Below are positions 1 to 9,007 of a stretch of 64,000 nucleotides of DNA, in pieces. The position numbers were made by a program, and so were the translations under genes. Origin of the DNA: Ralstonia thomasii (GTDB lineage Bacteria > Pseudomonadota > Gammaproteobacteria > Burkholderiales > Burkholderiaceae); the NCBI RefSeq assembly GCF_958405895.1, contig NZ_CATZAR010000014.1. One strand, written 5' to 3'. The notes below the pieces were generated by a model. That model was not told the origin of the DNA. It did not search any database and saw only the letters and a program-made list of their open reading frames with translations. Numbering within the stretch: the stretch's first letter is position 1; each line of letters starts with the position of its first letter.

Positions 1-845
1 CCTCGATGGGCAAGGTCGCGCCCGTGTCGCTGCGCATCAACCCGGACGTCGATGCCAAGACGCACCCGTACATCTCGACGGGTCTGAAGGGCAACAAGTT
101 TGGCGTGGCGTTTGACGAAGTGCTGCCGACCTACCGCGCGGCCGCCGCGATGCCGAACCTGCACGTGGTCGGCATCGACTGCCATATCGGCTCGCAGATC
201 ACCGAGGTGTCGCCGTATCTGGATGCGCTGGACAAGGTGCTCGATGTAGTGACGCAGCTGGACGCCGAGGGCATTCACCTGTCGCACATCGATGTGGGCG
301 GCGGTCTTGGTATCACCTACACGGACGAGACGCCGCCGGACATCACCGCCTTCGCGCGCACACTCCTGGACCGCGTCGAGCAGCGCGGTTTTGGCGATCG
401 CACCGTGCTGTTCGAGCCGGGCCGGTCGCTGGTGGGCAACGCCGGCCTGCTGCTCACGCGCGTCGAGTACCTCAAGCCTGGCGCCAGCAAGAACTTCTGC
501 ATCGTCGATGCGGCCATGAATGACCTGGCCCGCCCGGCGATGTACGAGGCGTATCACCACATCGTGCCGGTGCGTGAAAGCCAAAGCGCGCCGGTCGTCT
601 ACGACGTGGTGGGCCCGGTGTGCGAATCCGGCGACTGGCTGGGCCGCGACCGTTCGCTGGCGGTGCAGCCGGGCGACGTGCTCGCGATCCTGTCAGCCGG
701 CGCGTACGGCTTCACGATGAGCTCAAACTACAACACGCGCAATCGCGCGGCCGAGGTCATCGTCGATGGCGACAAAATCCATCTGGCGCGCGAGCGCGAG
801 TGCTTTGAAGACCTGATCCGCGGCGAGCATCTGTTCCCGGCGTAA
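1..845 (+). CDS. lysA: Diaminopimelate decarboxylase, C-terminal part (5' end outside window)
   Basis: This is the last step of lysine synthesis: PLP-dependent decarboxylation of meso-diaminopimelate to L-lysine in the cytoplasm. The frame is open from base 1, so the start and the N-terminal PLP-lysine region lie upstream of the window. Visible family signatures are the glycine loop GGGLGITY, the phosphate-binding stretch EPGRSLVGNAG and the active-site motif GPVCESGDWLG. The protein ends ...RGEHLFPA. A bidirectional terminator follows directly. Orn/Arg decarboxylases of the same fold are less likely because the CESGD motif and the overall sequence fit LysA. Confidence 0.95.
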   Translation, partial: SMGKVAPVSLRINPDVDAKTHPYISTGLKGNKFGVAFDEVLPTYRAAAAMPNLHVVGIDCHIGSQITEVSPYLDALDKVLDVVTQLDAEGIHLSHIDVGGGLGITYTDETPPDITAFARTLLDRVEQRGFGDRTVLFEPGRSLVGNAGLLLTRVEYLKPGASKNFCIVDAAMNDLARPAMYEAYHHIVPVRESQSAPVVYDVVGPVCESGDWLGRDRSLAVQPGDVLAILSAGAYGFTMSSNYNTRNRAAEVIVDGDKIHLARERECFEDLIRGEHLFPA

Positions 846-860
846 GCCCGCATCGCAAAG

Positions 861-892
861 AAAAAGCCGACGCGCCAACGTCGGCTTTTTTT
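861..892. terminator. Bidirectional Rho-independent terminator between lysA and msrQ
   Basis: The stem AAGCCGACG / CGTCGGCTT has a short loop and a T-run on both strands (7 T on plus, 5 on minus). It serves the convergent lysA (plus) and msrQ (minus) transcripts. Confidence 0.9.
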
Positions 893-906
893 GGGCGCGA
901 TCGGCA

Positions 907-1563
907 TCAATCGCGGGCTGGCATCACGGCCCCGGTCATCGCACTGCGCTGCGAGCGCCATGCCCACCACACCCGCAGGCCCAGCAGCACCGCCATCACT
1001 GCGGCGTAGATCGACACCTCGGCAAAGTCATGCTTGCCGGCCTTGTGCCACCAGTAATGCAGGATGCCCAGCACGCCCGTCACGTAGACAAGCCGGTGCA
1101 GCCACTGCCAGCGCTTGCCACCCAGGCGGCGCACCATCGCGTTGGTCGACGTGGCGGCCAGCGGAATCATCAGCACGAACGCCGCAAAGCCAACGGTGAT
1201 GAAGGGCCGCTTGACGATGTCCTTGAGCATCGACGCCGGATCGAGCCCGCGGTCCACCAGTAACCAGATCAGGAAGTGGATCGCGCCGTAGAAGAACGTG
1301 TACAGCCCGAGCATGCGGCGAAGCCGGATCAACCAGTTCATGCCCGTGATGCGGCGCAGCGGCGTGATGGCTAGCGTGCAGCAGAGCAGCACCAGCGTCC
1401 ACGTACCGGTCGAGCGCGTGACGAACTCCAGAGGATTGGCCCCGAACTGGTCTGTCGCGCCCAGGAAGACGATGCGCAGGAAGGGCAGCAGCGCCACGAT
1501 CCATACGATCGCCTTCACCACACGCAATGGCTTGGGCGGCAACATCGGCGGCAGCAGTGTCAT
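907..1563 (-). CDS. msrQ: Haem-binding membrane subunit of the MsrPQ methionine sulfoxide reductase
   Basis: MsrQ (YedZ) is an inner-membrane b-haem protein that passes electrons from the respiratory chain or flavin to periplasmic MsrP, which repairs oxidised methionines. The 218-residue product is almost all hydrophobic helices, with histidines in the family contexts FYGAIHFLIW, WLHRLVYV and ILHYWWHKAG that are expected haem ligands. I chose the ATG at 1563 (MTLLPPML) over an upstream start because it lies 7 bases after the msrP stop. The gene follows msrP in the same transcript. Confidence 0.93.
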   Translation of the reverse strand: MTLLPPMLPPKPLRVVKAIVWIVALLPFLRIVFLGATDQFGANPLEFVTRSTGTWTLVLLCCTLAITPLRRITGMNWLIRLRRMLGLYTFFYGAIHFLIWLLVDRGLDPASMLKDIVKRPFITVGFAAFVLMIPLAATSTNAMVRRLGGKRWQWLHRLVYVTGVLGILHYWWHKAGKHDFAEVSIYAAVMAVLLGLRVWWAWRSQRSAMTGAVMPARD

Positions 1564-1570
1564 GTCGGCC

Positions 1571-2566
1571 TCAGAAATTTTTGCGCAGGTCCATGCCGGC
1601 ATACAGCGGGGCCACCTGGTCGTAACCGTTGAACATCAGCGTCTTGCGCTTGGGCGCGAACAGGCCGCCGAAACCGCCTTTGTCCTCGCCGATGCGGCGT
1701 TCGGTGGCCTGGCTCCAGCGCGGATGGTCCACGGTCGGGTTCACGTTGGAATAGAAGCCGTATTCATTGGCCGCGGCAATGTTCCAGCTCGTCGGCGGCT
1801 GCTTCTCGACAAAGCGGATCTTGACGATGGACTTTGCGCTCTTGAAGCCGTACTTCCACGGCACGATCACCCGCACGGGCGCACCGTTCTGGTTTGGCAG
1901 CACCTGGCCGTAGAGGCCGAAGGTGAGCAGCGCCAACGGGTGCATCGCCTCGTCCAGACGCAGGCCTTCGCTGTACGGCCACTCCAGCACGGGGCTGCTG
2001 ATGCCGGGCATCTGGCGCTTGTCGGCCAGCGAGATGAACTGGATGTACTTGGCGCCGCCCTGGGGCTCCACCCGCTTGATCAACTCGGCCAACGGGAAGC
2101 CCACCCACGGAATCACCATCGACCAGCCCTCGACGCAACGCAGGCGATAGACGCGCTCTTCCATCGGCGCGAGCTTCATCAGGTCGTCCAGGTCGTAGGT
2201 TTTGGGCGTTTTCACCAAACCTTCCACGCTGACTTGCCACGGGTGCGGGCGCAGCGTGCCGGCATAGCGCGCCGGGTCGGCCTTGTCGGTGCCGAATTCG
2301 TAGAAGTTGTTGTACGTGGTGACTTGGTCGTACGGGGTGGCCTTCTCCACGGTTGTGTACGCCGGATTGGGCTTGCCTGCCAATTTGGCCAGCGGCGGGT
2401 TGGCAGCGAAGGCCTCGCGCGCCGCCCATGGTGCCAGCGTTGCGCCGGCGGCGCCCATGGCGGCAGCGGCCAAGATGCGACGGCGCTGCTCGAAGATGTG
2501 CTGCGGTGTGATCTCGCTGGCGGGAATGTCATCGCCATGCAGCCAGCGGTCGGTCTTGATCAGCAT
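1571..2566 (-). CDS. msrP: Periplasmic molybdopterin methionine sulfoxide reductase catalytic subunit
   Basis: MsrP (YedY) reduces protein-bound methionine sulfoxide in the periplasm using a molybdopterin cofactor. The 331-residue protein has a Tat-type leader with QRRR at 27-30 followed by an Ala-rich hydrophobic stretch, so folded export is expected. Cys144 in the RLRCVEGWSM context is the probable molybdenum ligand of the sulfite-oxidase fold. It lies 96 bases downstream of an anti-sigma gene and just ahead of msrQ. Length and motif order are normal for the family. Confidence 0.95.
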   Translation of the reverse strand: MLIKTDRWLHGDDIPASEITPQHIFEQRRRILAAAAMGAAGATLAPWAAREAFAANPPLAKLAGKPNPAYTTVEKATPYDQVTTYNNFYEFGTDKADPARYAGTLRPHPWQVSVEGLVKTPKTYDLDDLMKLAPMEERVYRLRCVEGWSMVIPWVGFPLAELIKRVEPQGGAKYIQFISLADKRQMPGISSPVLEWPYSEGLRLDEAMHPLALLTFGLYGQVLPNQNGAPVRVIVPWKYGFKSAKSIVKIRFVEKQPPTSWNIAAANEYGFYSNVNPTVDHPRWSQATERRIGEDKGGFGGLFAPKRKTLMFNGYDQVAPLYAGMDLRKNF

Positions 2567-2619
2567 GATTCGTGGTCCTCGTTGTGCGGGAACGCTGTCC
2601 CATGTGCGTTGGTCGTGCT

Positions 2620-2642
2620 CGCGCTGTCGACCTGACAGCGCG
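2620..2642 (-). other. Perfect 9-bp hairpin without T-run between the anti-sigma gene and msrP
   Basis: The arms CGCGCTGTC / GACAGCGCG surround a 5-base loop. No T-run follows on either strand, so it is not an ordinary terminator. It sits in the 96-base gap and could be a processing or stabilising structure, or an operator. Confidence 0.45.
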
Positions 2643-2662
2643 CGGCAAAAAATGATGTGGCG

Positions 2663-3523
2663 CTATTCCTTGCGGGGCGCTGGCCCGGTGAATTCGCTGT
2701 ACTGCCGATAGACGGCTTGCGCCACTTCCAGTAACTGCGTCCGCCCCAGCGGGCCGGCGACCGCAAACCCGAGGCCGTGATCCGCCCAGTAGAACGCCAT
2801 CGGCGGCGGATGATCGACCGCCGGATGAATCGCTTGCAGCACACGGTTGTCGGGCGCGAGCGTCTCCAGCCGGAAGCCGGTATCGCGGTTGTTTGGCATG
2901 CGCCGCAACTGTACGGAGATACGCGTGCCCCCGGGGCCCTCGTACATCAGCATGGCCGTCGGCGCATCTGCCACCACCGTCTGGCGCCCGCCGATGAGCC
3001 GGTAGCCCAGCGATGTCAGATCAGGCACGTGCAGCTGTGCGTCGAGCCGACGCGACAACCATGTGACCAGATGCGCCTCCTCGTCGGCCGGCACTTCCAC
3101 GATGTGTTTCGACTCCGGAGAAAAGACGACGTGCGATACGAGTGCATCGTTGGCGAACCGTTGCATGGGCATGGTGCGCTCAACGGCACCTCGACTCAGC
3201 CAGCCGGCCCCGGACCCGACGGCTAGGCACGCCACACTCAGCGCCACCACGCTCCATCCGCGCATGGCGCCAAAGCCGCTGGCCGTGGGGCGACGTGCTA
3301 CCGCAAGGATCGCTGCCGGAATGCGACGCTGCGGCACCGGTTCGTTCAGCAGCGGATCGAGCGCGCGGTGCAATTGCGCATCCGTCTCGCGCCAAGCCGC
3401 AACTTCAGCCGCGGCGCCGGGGTGCGCGGCAAGATAGGCCTCCACGGCAGCACGGCGCGCCGCGGGCAAGCGGCCGTCGGCATACGCATGGAGTTCGTCG
3501 ATATGAATGGAATTGGAGGACAT
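2663..3523 (-). CDS. Membrane-anchored anti-sigma factor partner of the adjacent ECF sigma factor
   Basis: The 286-residue protein has the N-terminal anti-sigma pattern ELHAYADGRLPAARRAAVEAYL, one transmembrane segment at about 89-109 (GWSVVALSVACLAVG) and a periplasmic C-terminal domain of about 170 residues. The zinc-binding HxxxCxxC of classical ZAS proteins is absent, so it is the zinc-free type. The ATG at 3523 has GTGAGG about 7 bases upstream. An alternative GTG at 3535 would overlap the sigma stop as GTGA. It presumably holds the sigma factor at the membrane until a periplasmic signal releases it. Confidence 0.85.
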   Translation of the reverse strand: MSSNSIHIDELHAYADGRLPAARRAAVEAYLAAHPGAAAEVAAWRETDAQLHRALDPLLNEPVPQRRIPAAILAVARRPTASGFGAMRGWSVVALSVACLAVGSGAGWLSRGAVERTMPMQRFANDALVSHVVFSPESKHIVEVPADEEAHLVTWLSRRLDAQLHVPDLTSLGYRLIGGRQTVVADAPTAMLMYEGPGGTRISVQLRRMPNNRDTGFRLETLAPDNRVLQAIHPAVDHPPPMAFYWADHGLGFAVAGPLGRTQLLEVAQAVYRQYSEFTGPAPRKE

Positions 3524-3531
3524 GGCGAGCC

Positions 3532-4104
3532 TCACTTCACGCGGTGCAGCGTTGCGCTGCCGCCATCGCCGGATGCCGCAAATGCAGCCGATGCGGCTGG
3601 CGCCCCGTCGAGCGCCGCGCGCATCCGCTCACGCGCCCGCGACAGCCGCGACATCACCGTGCCGATCGGCACGCCCAGCACATCGGCGGCTTCCTTGTAG
3701 GCGAACTGCTCCAGGCCGACGAGTAGCAATACCGCGCGCTGATCTTCTGGCAGCGTCGCCAGCGCGCGCAGCAGATCGCGGCGCAAACCGGGGTCGTCAT
3801 CGACGGGAATCTCGGGGGGCGCATCGCTCAGCTCGATTCGGTCGGGCCTGCGCACGGCGTTGAGGTGGAGCCGATGCATGATGGTGAGCAGCCAGGCAAA
3901 CAATCCGTCGCCCTCGCCTTTCGCGCCGATCTGGCCGAGCGGGCCCAGCCTGGGTCGCAACTGGAAGCGCCAGCGATAACGCCAGGCACGTTCCAGCGTG
4001 TCCTGGACGAGGTCGTCGGCGCGGCTGGCGTCACGCACGAGCCCGCGCGCGTGCCGGCGCAGGCGTGGCGTGAGCGCAATCAGCCGGCTGGCCAGATCGG
4101 ACAT
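3532..4104 (-). CDS. ECF-family RNA polymerase sigma factor
   Basis: The 190-residue protein has sigma region 2 (RADDLVQDTLERAWRYRW, about residues 27-46) and region 4 with a helix-turn-helix (YKEAADVLGVPIGTVMSRLSRARERMR, about 140-167), and no region 1 or 3, which defines the extracytoplasmic-function class. It is followed by its anti-sigma gene with near overlap and preceded 25 bases upstream by a lipoprotein gene. The signal it answers cannot be read from sequence. The neighbouring msrPQ genes suggest periplasmic oxidative or chlorine stress. Confidence 0.93.
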   Translation of the reverse strand: MSDLASRLIALTPRLRRHARGLVRDASRADDLVQDTLERAWRYRWRFQLRPRLGPLGQIGAKGEGDGLFAWLLTIMHRLHLNAVRRPDRIELSDAPPEIPVDDDPGLRRDLLRALATLPEDQRAVLLLVGLEQFAYKEAADVLGVPIGTVMSRLSRARERMRAALDGAPAASAAFAASGDGGSATLHRVK

Positions 4105-4129
4105 AGGGGCGCGAGCGAGGGCGGCGTGC

Positions 4130-4558
4130 TTACGGCTTGGCGACGTGCCAAACGTTCATGAAGCCGTCGCCAGTCTGGTCGCCCGGCATCTTGTCCTTGG
4201 TCCAGAGGTAGAGCGGCTTGCCACGATAGGCCCACTGCTTCTTGCCATCGTCGCGCGTGATGATCGTGTAGTCGCCAGACGGCTTGTCGGCGTCATTGGC
4301 GGCCAGCGGCGGCCAGTTCTCGGCGCACTTGCCGTTGCAGGCGCTCTTGCCGGCCGTGGCGTCACGGTCAAACATGTAGAGCGCCATGCCGTGTTGATCC
4401 GTCAGCGTGCCGTTGGTCACCTTGACGGCCGACGGCGTGGACGAGGCTCCCATGCCCATGCCGCTGCAGCCGGCCACACCGAATGCGGCGAGCAGCGCGG
4501 CGCTGGCCAGCGCGGTGCGCGGATTGAACCATTTCTGGGAAGCTGCGGACTGGCTCAT
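4130..4558 (-). CDS. Secreted-repeat lipoprotein (COG4315-type, YxFxxD motifs)
   Basis: The 142-residue protein has a signal peptide and lipobox ending AGC at Cys31, so it is probably lipid-anchored. The mature part holds the two aromatic repeats of this family, LYMFDRD and LYLWTKD, with CNGKCAENWPP between them carrying a cysteine pair. Its function is unknown. The first gene of the operon, it is followed by the ECF sigma and anti-sigma genes. An AAGGAG ribosome-binding site precedes the ATG. Confidence 0.85.
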   Translation of the reverse strand: MSQSAASQKWFNPRTALASAALLAAFGVAGCSGMGMGASSTPSAVKVTNGTLTDQHGMALYMFDRDATAGKSACNGKCAENWPPLAANDADKPSGDYTIITRDDGKKQWAYRGKPLYLWTKDKMPGDQTGDGFMNVWHVAKP

Positions 4559-4610
4559 CTTGTTCTCCTTGGATGGAGAGGCGCGCCGATCGCGCCCTCA
4601 CTGAGCAGTA

Positions 4611-4635
4611 AACACGCTAGGCGCGTCTTTATTCC
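4611..4635 (-). promoter_or_regulatory. Candidate ECF-type promoter for the lipoprotein-sigma-anti-sigma operon
   Basis: On the minus strand GGAAT is followed by 17 bases and then GTT, which resembles ECF sigma promoters (GGAA -35, GTT/CGT -10). It lies about 50 bases upstream of the lipoprotein ATG, where autoregulation would be expected. This is a pattern match only. Confidence 0.4.
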
Positions 4636-4664
4636 AGTCCGCTGAGTTTTTTGTGACTGACGGC

Positions 4665-5852
4665 TTACAGCTCGCCGTAACTGTGCAGGCCCGAGAGGAA
4701 CATGTTCACGCCAAGGAAGGCGAACGTCGTCACCAAGAGGCCAATCAGGGCCCACCAGGCCGCCATGCGGCCACGCAGCCCCTTCATCAGGCGCATGTGC
4801 AGCCACGCGGCGTAGTTCAGCCAAACGATCAGCGCCCAGGTTTCCTTCGGATCCCAGCTCCAGTAGCCGCCCCATGCGTCAGCCGCCCACAGCGCCCCGA
4901 GAATCGTGGCGATGGTGAAGAATGCAAAGCCGACGGTGATGGCCTTGTACATCACGTCGTCCAGCACTTCGAGCGACGGGAGGCGATCGGCCAGCACGCC
5001 CCGCTCCTTCAGCAGATAAGCCGCACCGACCATGGCCGACAGGGCGAACGTGCCGTAGCCGATGAAATTGGCCGGTACGTGGATCTTCATCCACCAGCTC
5101 TGCAATGCCGGCACCAGCGGCTGGATCTCCTGCGCGCCGCGCGACACCGTGTACCACAGCAGAAAGCCCACCGCCGCCGACACCACCAGCATCACGAAGG
5201 GGCCCAGCGCGCGCGTCTTGTAACGCTGCTCGTAGTACAGATAGAAGAGCGAGGTGATCAACGTAAAGAGGATGAACACCTCGTACAGATTCGAGATGGG
5301 GATGTGACCAATGTCTGCGCCGACCAGGTACGACTCGTACCATCGCACCAACATGCCGGTCAGGCCCAGCACCACCGCTGCCCAGCACAGCTTGCTGCCG
5401 ATGGCCCCGCCCGCTTCCCAGCGCAGCGCCAGCCCGGTCCAGAAAAACAGCGTGGACAGGAAGATCAGCGCGCTCATCCAGAGGATGGCCGACTGGCTGG
5501 CAAGGAAATACTTGAGGAAGAAGGCATGCTCAGCGCGGGCGAGATCCGGGCCGTTGGCACCGGCGTACTGTGAGATACCGAACAGCGACAACACGGCGAT
5601 GCCGATCATCAGTACGCGCACCGGCTTCCAAGTCCAGCCAAGCCATGCGAAGGCGGGCACGGCGGCAACGAGAATGCCGCGCTCGTAGCCGTCCATGTAG
5701 GCGCCGTAGCGCGAGAAGGCGTAACCGGCGCCGGCGGCCAGCATTGCAGCAAACAGCCAGTCAAACCAGCCCAGGCGGCGGAAATACGACGGACGCTTCA
5801 GCGCACCCAGATCAGCGCTCGCCACGGTCGTTTGGGGATTGGTCGCTTCCAT
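4665..5852 (-). CDS. ccsB: Cytochrome c biogenesis protein CcsB (haem handling, system II)
   Basis: This is a polytopic membrane protein of cytochrome c maturation system II that, with ResB/CcsB partners, delivers haem to apocytochromes outside the membrane. The 395-residue product carries the tryptophan-rich WWD motif (WGGYWSWDPKETW) near residues 295-307 and many hydrophobic helices. The ATG at 5852 (MEATNPQ) is chosen because it falls 7 bases beyond the resB stop. An upstream extension is Ser/Pro-rich and overlaps resB. Nomenclature of the two subunits varies (CcsA/ResC versus CcsB). Confidence 0.93.
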   Translation of the reverse strand: MEATNPQTTVASADLGALKRPSYFRRLGWFDWLFAAMLAAGAGYAFSRYGAYMDGYERGILVAAVPAFAWLGWTWKPVRVLMIGIAVLSLFGISQYAGANGPDLARAEHAFFLKYFLASQSAILWMSALIFLSTLFFWTGLALRWEAGGAIGSKLCWAAVVLGLTGMLVRWYESYLVGADIGHIPISNLYEVFILFTLITSLFYLYYEQRYKTRALGPFVMLVVSAAVGFLLWYTVSRGAQEIQPLVPALQSWWMKIHVPANFIGYGTFALSAMVGAAYLLKERGVLADRLPSLEVLDDVMYKAITVGFAFFTIATILGALWAADAWGGYWSWDPKETWALIVWLNYAAWLHMRLMKGLRGRMAAWWALIGLLVTTFAFLGVNMFLSGLHSYGEL

Positions 5853-5859
5853 CACCTGC

Positions 5860-8064
5860 TCACTTCGTTGGTTTGGGGTCGACGCTCGCTGCACTGGCGG
5901 CATCGGGGGCGGCTTGGGCACCTGCCGCGGCGCGGATATCGTGCTTGAGGCGCTCGAACTCGCGGTCGAAGTCAAGCGTGCGGCGCATGGTCGACATGGC
6001 GGTCAGCACATGTGCGCCGGAGGCGCTTTCGTTGGCCGGACCGGATTGCGGTCGGATCCACAGCCACCAGCGGCGCTCTCGCACGTAGAACATCGAAAAC
6101 ACGCCCAGCACCAGCAGCAGCGACCCAAGATACACGATGTTTTTGCCCGGCGCACGTGTGAGCTGGAACACGCTGGCCTGCACCTGCTGGAAGTCGGTCA
6201 GCTGCAGATATACGGGTGCGCCGTAGAAGACGTTGTCCGACAGCGCGTTGATGGCGCTCTGCAACCACTGGCTGCTGGCCGCATCCACCGTGGGTGCAGG
6301 CAGGCCATCCTGTGCGCGGGCCAGTTGCCACAGTTCCCACATGGAGCTGTTGATGATTTTCATCAGCACATCGGCCGCCTTCTCACGCTCACCCTCAGGC
6401 ACCGATTTCTGCAAGAACGTGGCGACTGCGGCAAAGCCGCCCTGTGCACCGGCGGTACCGTCCTTGACATCGGCAGCGCCGGCAAAGAGGTCGAGCGCGC
6501 GACGAGCGCTTTCCATCAACTGGTTGCGCAGTTCCGCGCGCTGCTCGCCGGGCATGGAGAGCAGCGCAAACCGGCGCGCTGCCTCGCCGCGCATCGCTGG
6601 ATTCTGCAGCGCGGCGCGCAGGCGCATCCAGTCGGCGACGGTGCCTTGCGCATCGGCGGGAATGCGCAGATAGCGGAACGGCTCGTCCGGCTGCGAGCGC
6701 ATGCCGGCCAGGAACACCGATTGCCCGTCCAGCGTGACGGGCAGCATGTAGTTGCTGAACTCGTGTGCCTGGCCGTTGGCGTCGCGCAGCTTGTACTGCA
6801 CGGAGGGGCCGACGTTGCGCAGATCGCGGTCGCGCGTCATCTTGGTGACGTTGCCAAGCTCCGCGCGCAGACCATTTTCCGCACCGCCCCTCTTGCCGAC
6901 ACCGCGTGCGTCCTGCTTGCCCGAGGCGTCCGTCACCGTTTCGACATTCATCAGGCGGAAGTCGGAGAACTCGACCGTGTAGTCGCCGCTCTTGCCGGTG
7001 AGCTTCGAGCTTTCGCCCACGACGCCCGACATGTCGAACGTCTTGGCGTTGTCACCGTGCATCGGGTAGCCGGTCAGCTTGAGCTTCGAGCCGCCATCTT
7101 CAAAGCTCGACTGGTAGATCGCCACGCCGTCATACACGAACGGCTTGTTCACCTCCACGCGCGCAGCGGTCTGCTTGCCGGTGCGGCGGTCAGTCACGAC
7201 GATGTCGCTGGCGAACAGCTTGGGCATGCCGGTCGAGTAATGCTCGACGGTGAACTTCTTGAGCGTGATCATGAACGGCAGGTCCTGGATCAGCGCGCCA
7301 TCGGCAATGTTCAGGATCGCCGTGCTGACCGTCGAACCTTCCGGCACGAAGGCGTTGCCGCGGAACCCCGGGTTCGATGTCGACAGCCGATGCTCCGGGC
7401 CGATGTCGCTGATGACCGCGTTGCCCTTGATGGGCGACTTGCCACCAAACCACATCTGCGCGCGGATCATCATGTCGCCATCCAGCAAGCCGCCGATGCA
7501 GATCACGACGATGGCCGTGTGCGCCAGGATGTAGCCGATCTTGTTGCCCGCTCCCGCCTTTGCCGCGATGAGCGTCGCTCCACCCTCGCGCGCGAACGCC
7601 TTGATGCGGAAACCTCGGTTCTGCGCAAGCGCGGCCAAGCGTGCCGTCACGGTGGCGGTATCGGCGCGGGAATCAAATTCGTCCCGGTGATGGAACGCGC
7701 GCAGACTGCCTTCGCGCACGTTCTCGCGCCAGGCGCGCATGTCGGCCAGCATCTTGGGCGCATTGCGCACGATGCACAGCGAGGTCGACACCACCAGGAA
7801 CGCCAGGATCAGCAGAAACCACCACGCGCTATAGACGGTCGGCAGCGTCAGCGATCGGAATACGTCGGCCCAGAACGGCCCGAATTGGTTGACGTAGTTC
7901 GGATACGGATCGTTCTGCTTGAGCACCGTGCCGATCACGCTGGCAATGGCGATCACCGTCAGCAGGCTGATCGCAAAGCGCATCGACGACAGCAACTCGA
8001 CCGTTTCGCGCAACGCGCGACGACGGGAGCGGATCTGGACGCCGGAAGTGGAGACCGAAGACAT
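5860..8064 (-). CDS. resB: Cytochrome c biogenesis protein ResB
   Basis: This is the second component of system II cytochrome c assembly. The 734-residue protein has hydrophobic segments near the N-terminus (MRFAISLLTVIAIASVIGTV) and around residue 90, a large periplasmic domain, and a C-terminal membrane segment (IVYLGSLLLVLGVFSMFYV). The ATG at 8064 (MSSVSTS) is preferred to a TTG at 8085, because the TTG would lie inside the terminator of the upstream cytochrome gene. It is directly followed by ccsB. Confidence 0.93.
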   Translation of the reverse strand: MSSVSTSGVQIRSRRRALRETVELLSSMRFAISLLTVIAIASVIGTVLKQNDPYPNYVNQFGPFWADVFRSLTLPTVYSAWWFLLILAFLVVSTSLCIVRNAPKMLADMRAWRENVREGSLRAFHHRDEFDSRADTATVTARLAALAQNRGFRIKAFAREGGATLIAAKAGAGNKIGYILAHTAIVVICIGGLLDGDMMIRAQMWFGGKSPIKGNAVISDIGPEHRLSTSNPGFRGNAFVPEGSTVSTAILNIADGALIQDLPFMITLKKFTVEHYSTGMPKLFASDIVVTDRRTGKQTAARVEVNKPFVYDGVAIYQSSFEDGGSKLKLTGYPMHGDNAKTFDMSGVVGESSKLTGKSGDYTVEFSDFRLMNVETVTDASGKQDARGVGKRGGAENGLRAELGNVTKMTRDRDLRNVGPSVQYKLRDANGQAHEFSNYMLPVTLDGQSVFLAGMRSQPDEPFRYLRIPADAQGTVADWMRLRAALQNPAMRGEAARRFALLSMPGEQRAELRNQLMESARRALDLFAGAADVKDGTAGAQGGFAAVATFLQKSVPEGEREKAADVLMKIINSSMWELWQLARAQDGLPAPTVDAASSQWLQSAINALSDNVFYGAPVYLQLTDFQQVQASVFQLTRAPGKNIVYLGSLLLVLGVFSMFYVRERRWWLWIRPQSGPANESASGAHVLTAMSTMRRTLDFDREFERLKHDIRAAAGAQAAPDAASAASVDPKPTK

Positions 8065-8082
8065 GCGGGGAAAAAACCTGTT

Positions 8083-8130
8083 CAAAAACGAAAACAGGGT
8101 GGCGATGCCAGGCGCATTGCCACCCTGTTC
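8083..8130 (-). terminator. Rho-independent terminator of the cytochrome c4 gene
   Basis: On the minus strand the 11-bp stem AACAGGGTGGC / GCCACCCTGTT is followed by TTCGTTTTTG. It separates the cytochrome gene from resB-ccsB and covers the alternative TTG start of resB. Confidence 0.85.
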
Positions 8131-8176
8131 TTCTTGTTGATTGTGCGACTGTCACATGACAGCCGGGTGCGGCAGA

Positions 8177-8836
8177 TTAGCGCAGGCCGGCAATGTAGTC
8201 GGCCACCGCCTTGATCTGCTGGGCCGTCATGCGACCGGCCAGGTCGTGCATCTGTACGCTGTTCTTGCGGGTGCCGCTCTGGAAGGCAACCAGTTGAGCT
8301 TCAGTGTATTCAGAGAACTGACCCGCGATACGCGGATACTGCGCCGGGATGCCAGCACCCGTCGGGCCGTGACAGCCCGCGCACGCTGCGATACCGCGCT
8401 TGGCGTCCCCGCCACGATACAGCTTCTGGCCCAGTTCGATCGTGTCCTTGCTCTTGGCCGAACCCGGCTTCCAAGCCGGCTGCTTGCCCAGGTAGGCGCC
8501 GATGTCCTTCATGTCCTGATCCGACAGCGCACTGGCGTACAGCGACATGACCGGGTTGTTGCGATCAGTCTTTGCCTTGAAATCCTTCAGCTGCTTTTCG
8601 ACGTATTCGGCGTGCTGGCCGGCCAGCTTCGGGTTGACGTTCATGGCGCTGTTGCCGCCTGCGCCGTGACAACTGGTACACGCGGGCACGCCATTGGCCG
8701 GCACACCGTTGTTGAAGATCGTTTCGCCGCGCGCGGCGTCGGCCTTGGCGACTTTTTGCTCTTCGGCATGGGCCATGGAGAAGACCGATGCCAGGGACAG
8801 CGCTGCGACAGCAAAAACGTTCGCTATGCGGTTCAT
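8177..8836 (-). CDS. Dihaem cytochrome c4-type protein
   Basis: This is a periplasmic electron carrier of 219 residues with a cleavable signal peptide (MNRIANVFAVAALSLASVFSMA, cut near HAEE). It has two class I cytochrome halves, each with a CxxCH haem site (CTSCHG and CAGCHG) and a distal methionine region. The two-domain layout is that of cytochrome c4, which donates electrons to terminal oxidases. Its position beside engB and beside the cytochrome c maturation genes supports the call. The start is the ATG just before the signal peptide; a longer upstream frame is not plausible. Confidence 0.92.
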   Translation of the reverse strand: MNRIANVFAVAALSLASVFSMAHAEEQKVAKADAARGETIFNNGVPANGVPACTSCHGAGGNSAMNVNPKLAGQHAEYVEKQLKDFKAKTDRNNPVMSLYASALSDQDMKDIGAYLGKQPAWKPGSAKSKDTIELGQKLYRGGDAKRGIAACAGCHGPTGAGIPAQYPRIAGQFSEYTEAQLVAFQSGTRKNSVQMHDLAGRMTAQQIKAVADYIAGLR

Positions 8837-9007
8837 TCGCACACCTTGTTTAGATTGTTTTCGAATGCTGCGTGCGCCGCCCAACGCGGGACCCTGCGGC
8901 GCCGGGCATCCCCTTCTCCTCGAGCCAGACCAGCGCATGAAAACGGACCGGCCCGGGCCTCGGGGCGGTCCTGCGACGGATCTGGTGGGGACGTCCGTAA
9001 ACCGGCG

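Noticed and set aside
5839..8214. A 791-codon plus-strand frame opposite resB
   Set aside because: It overlaps resB entirely; resB has membrane segments and family fit, while the antisense frame has none.
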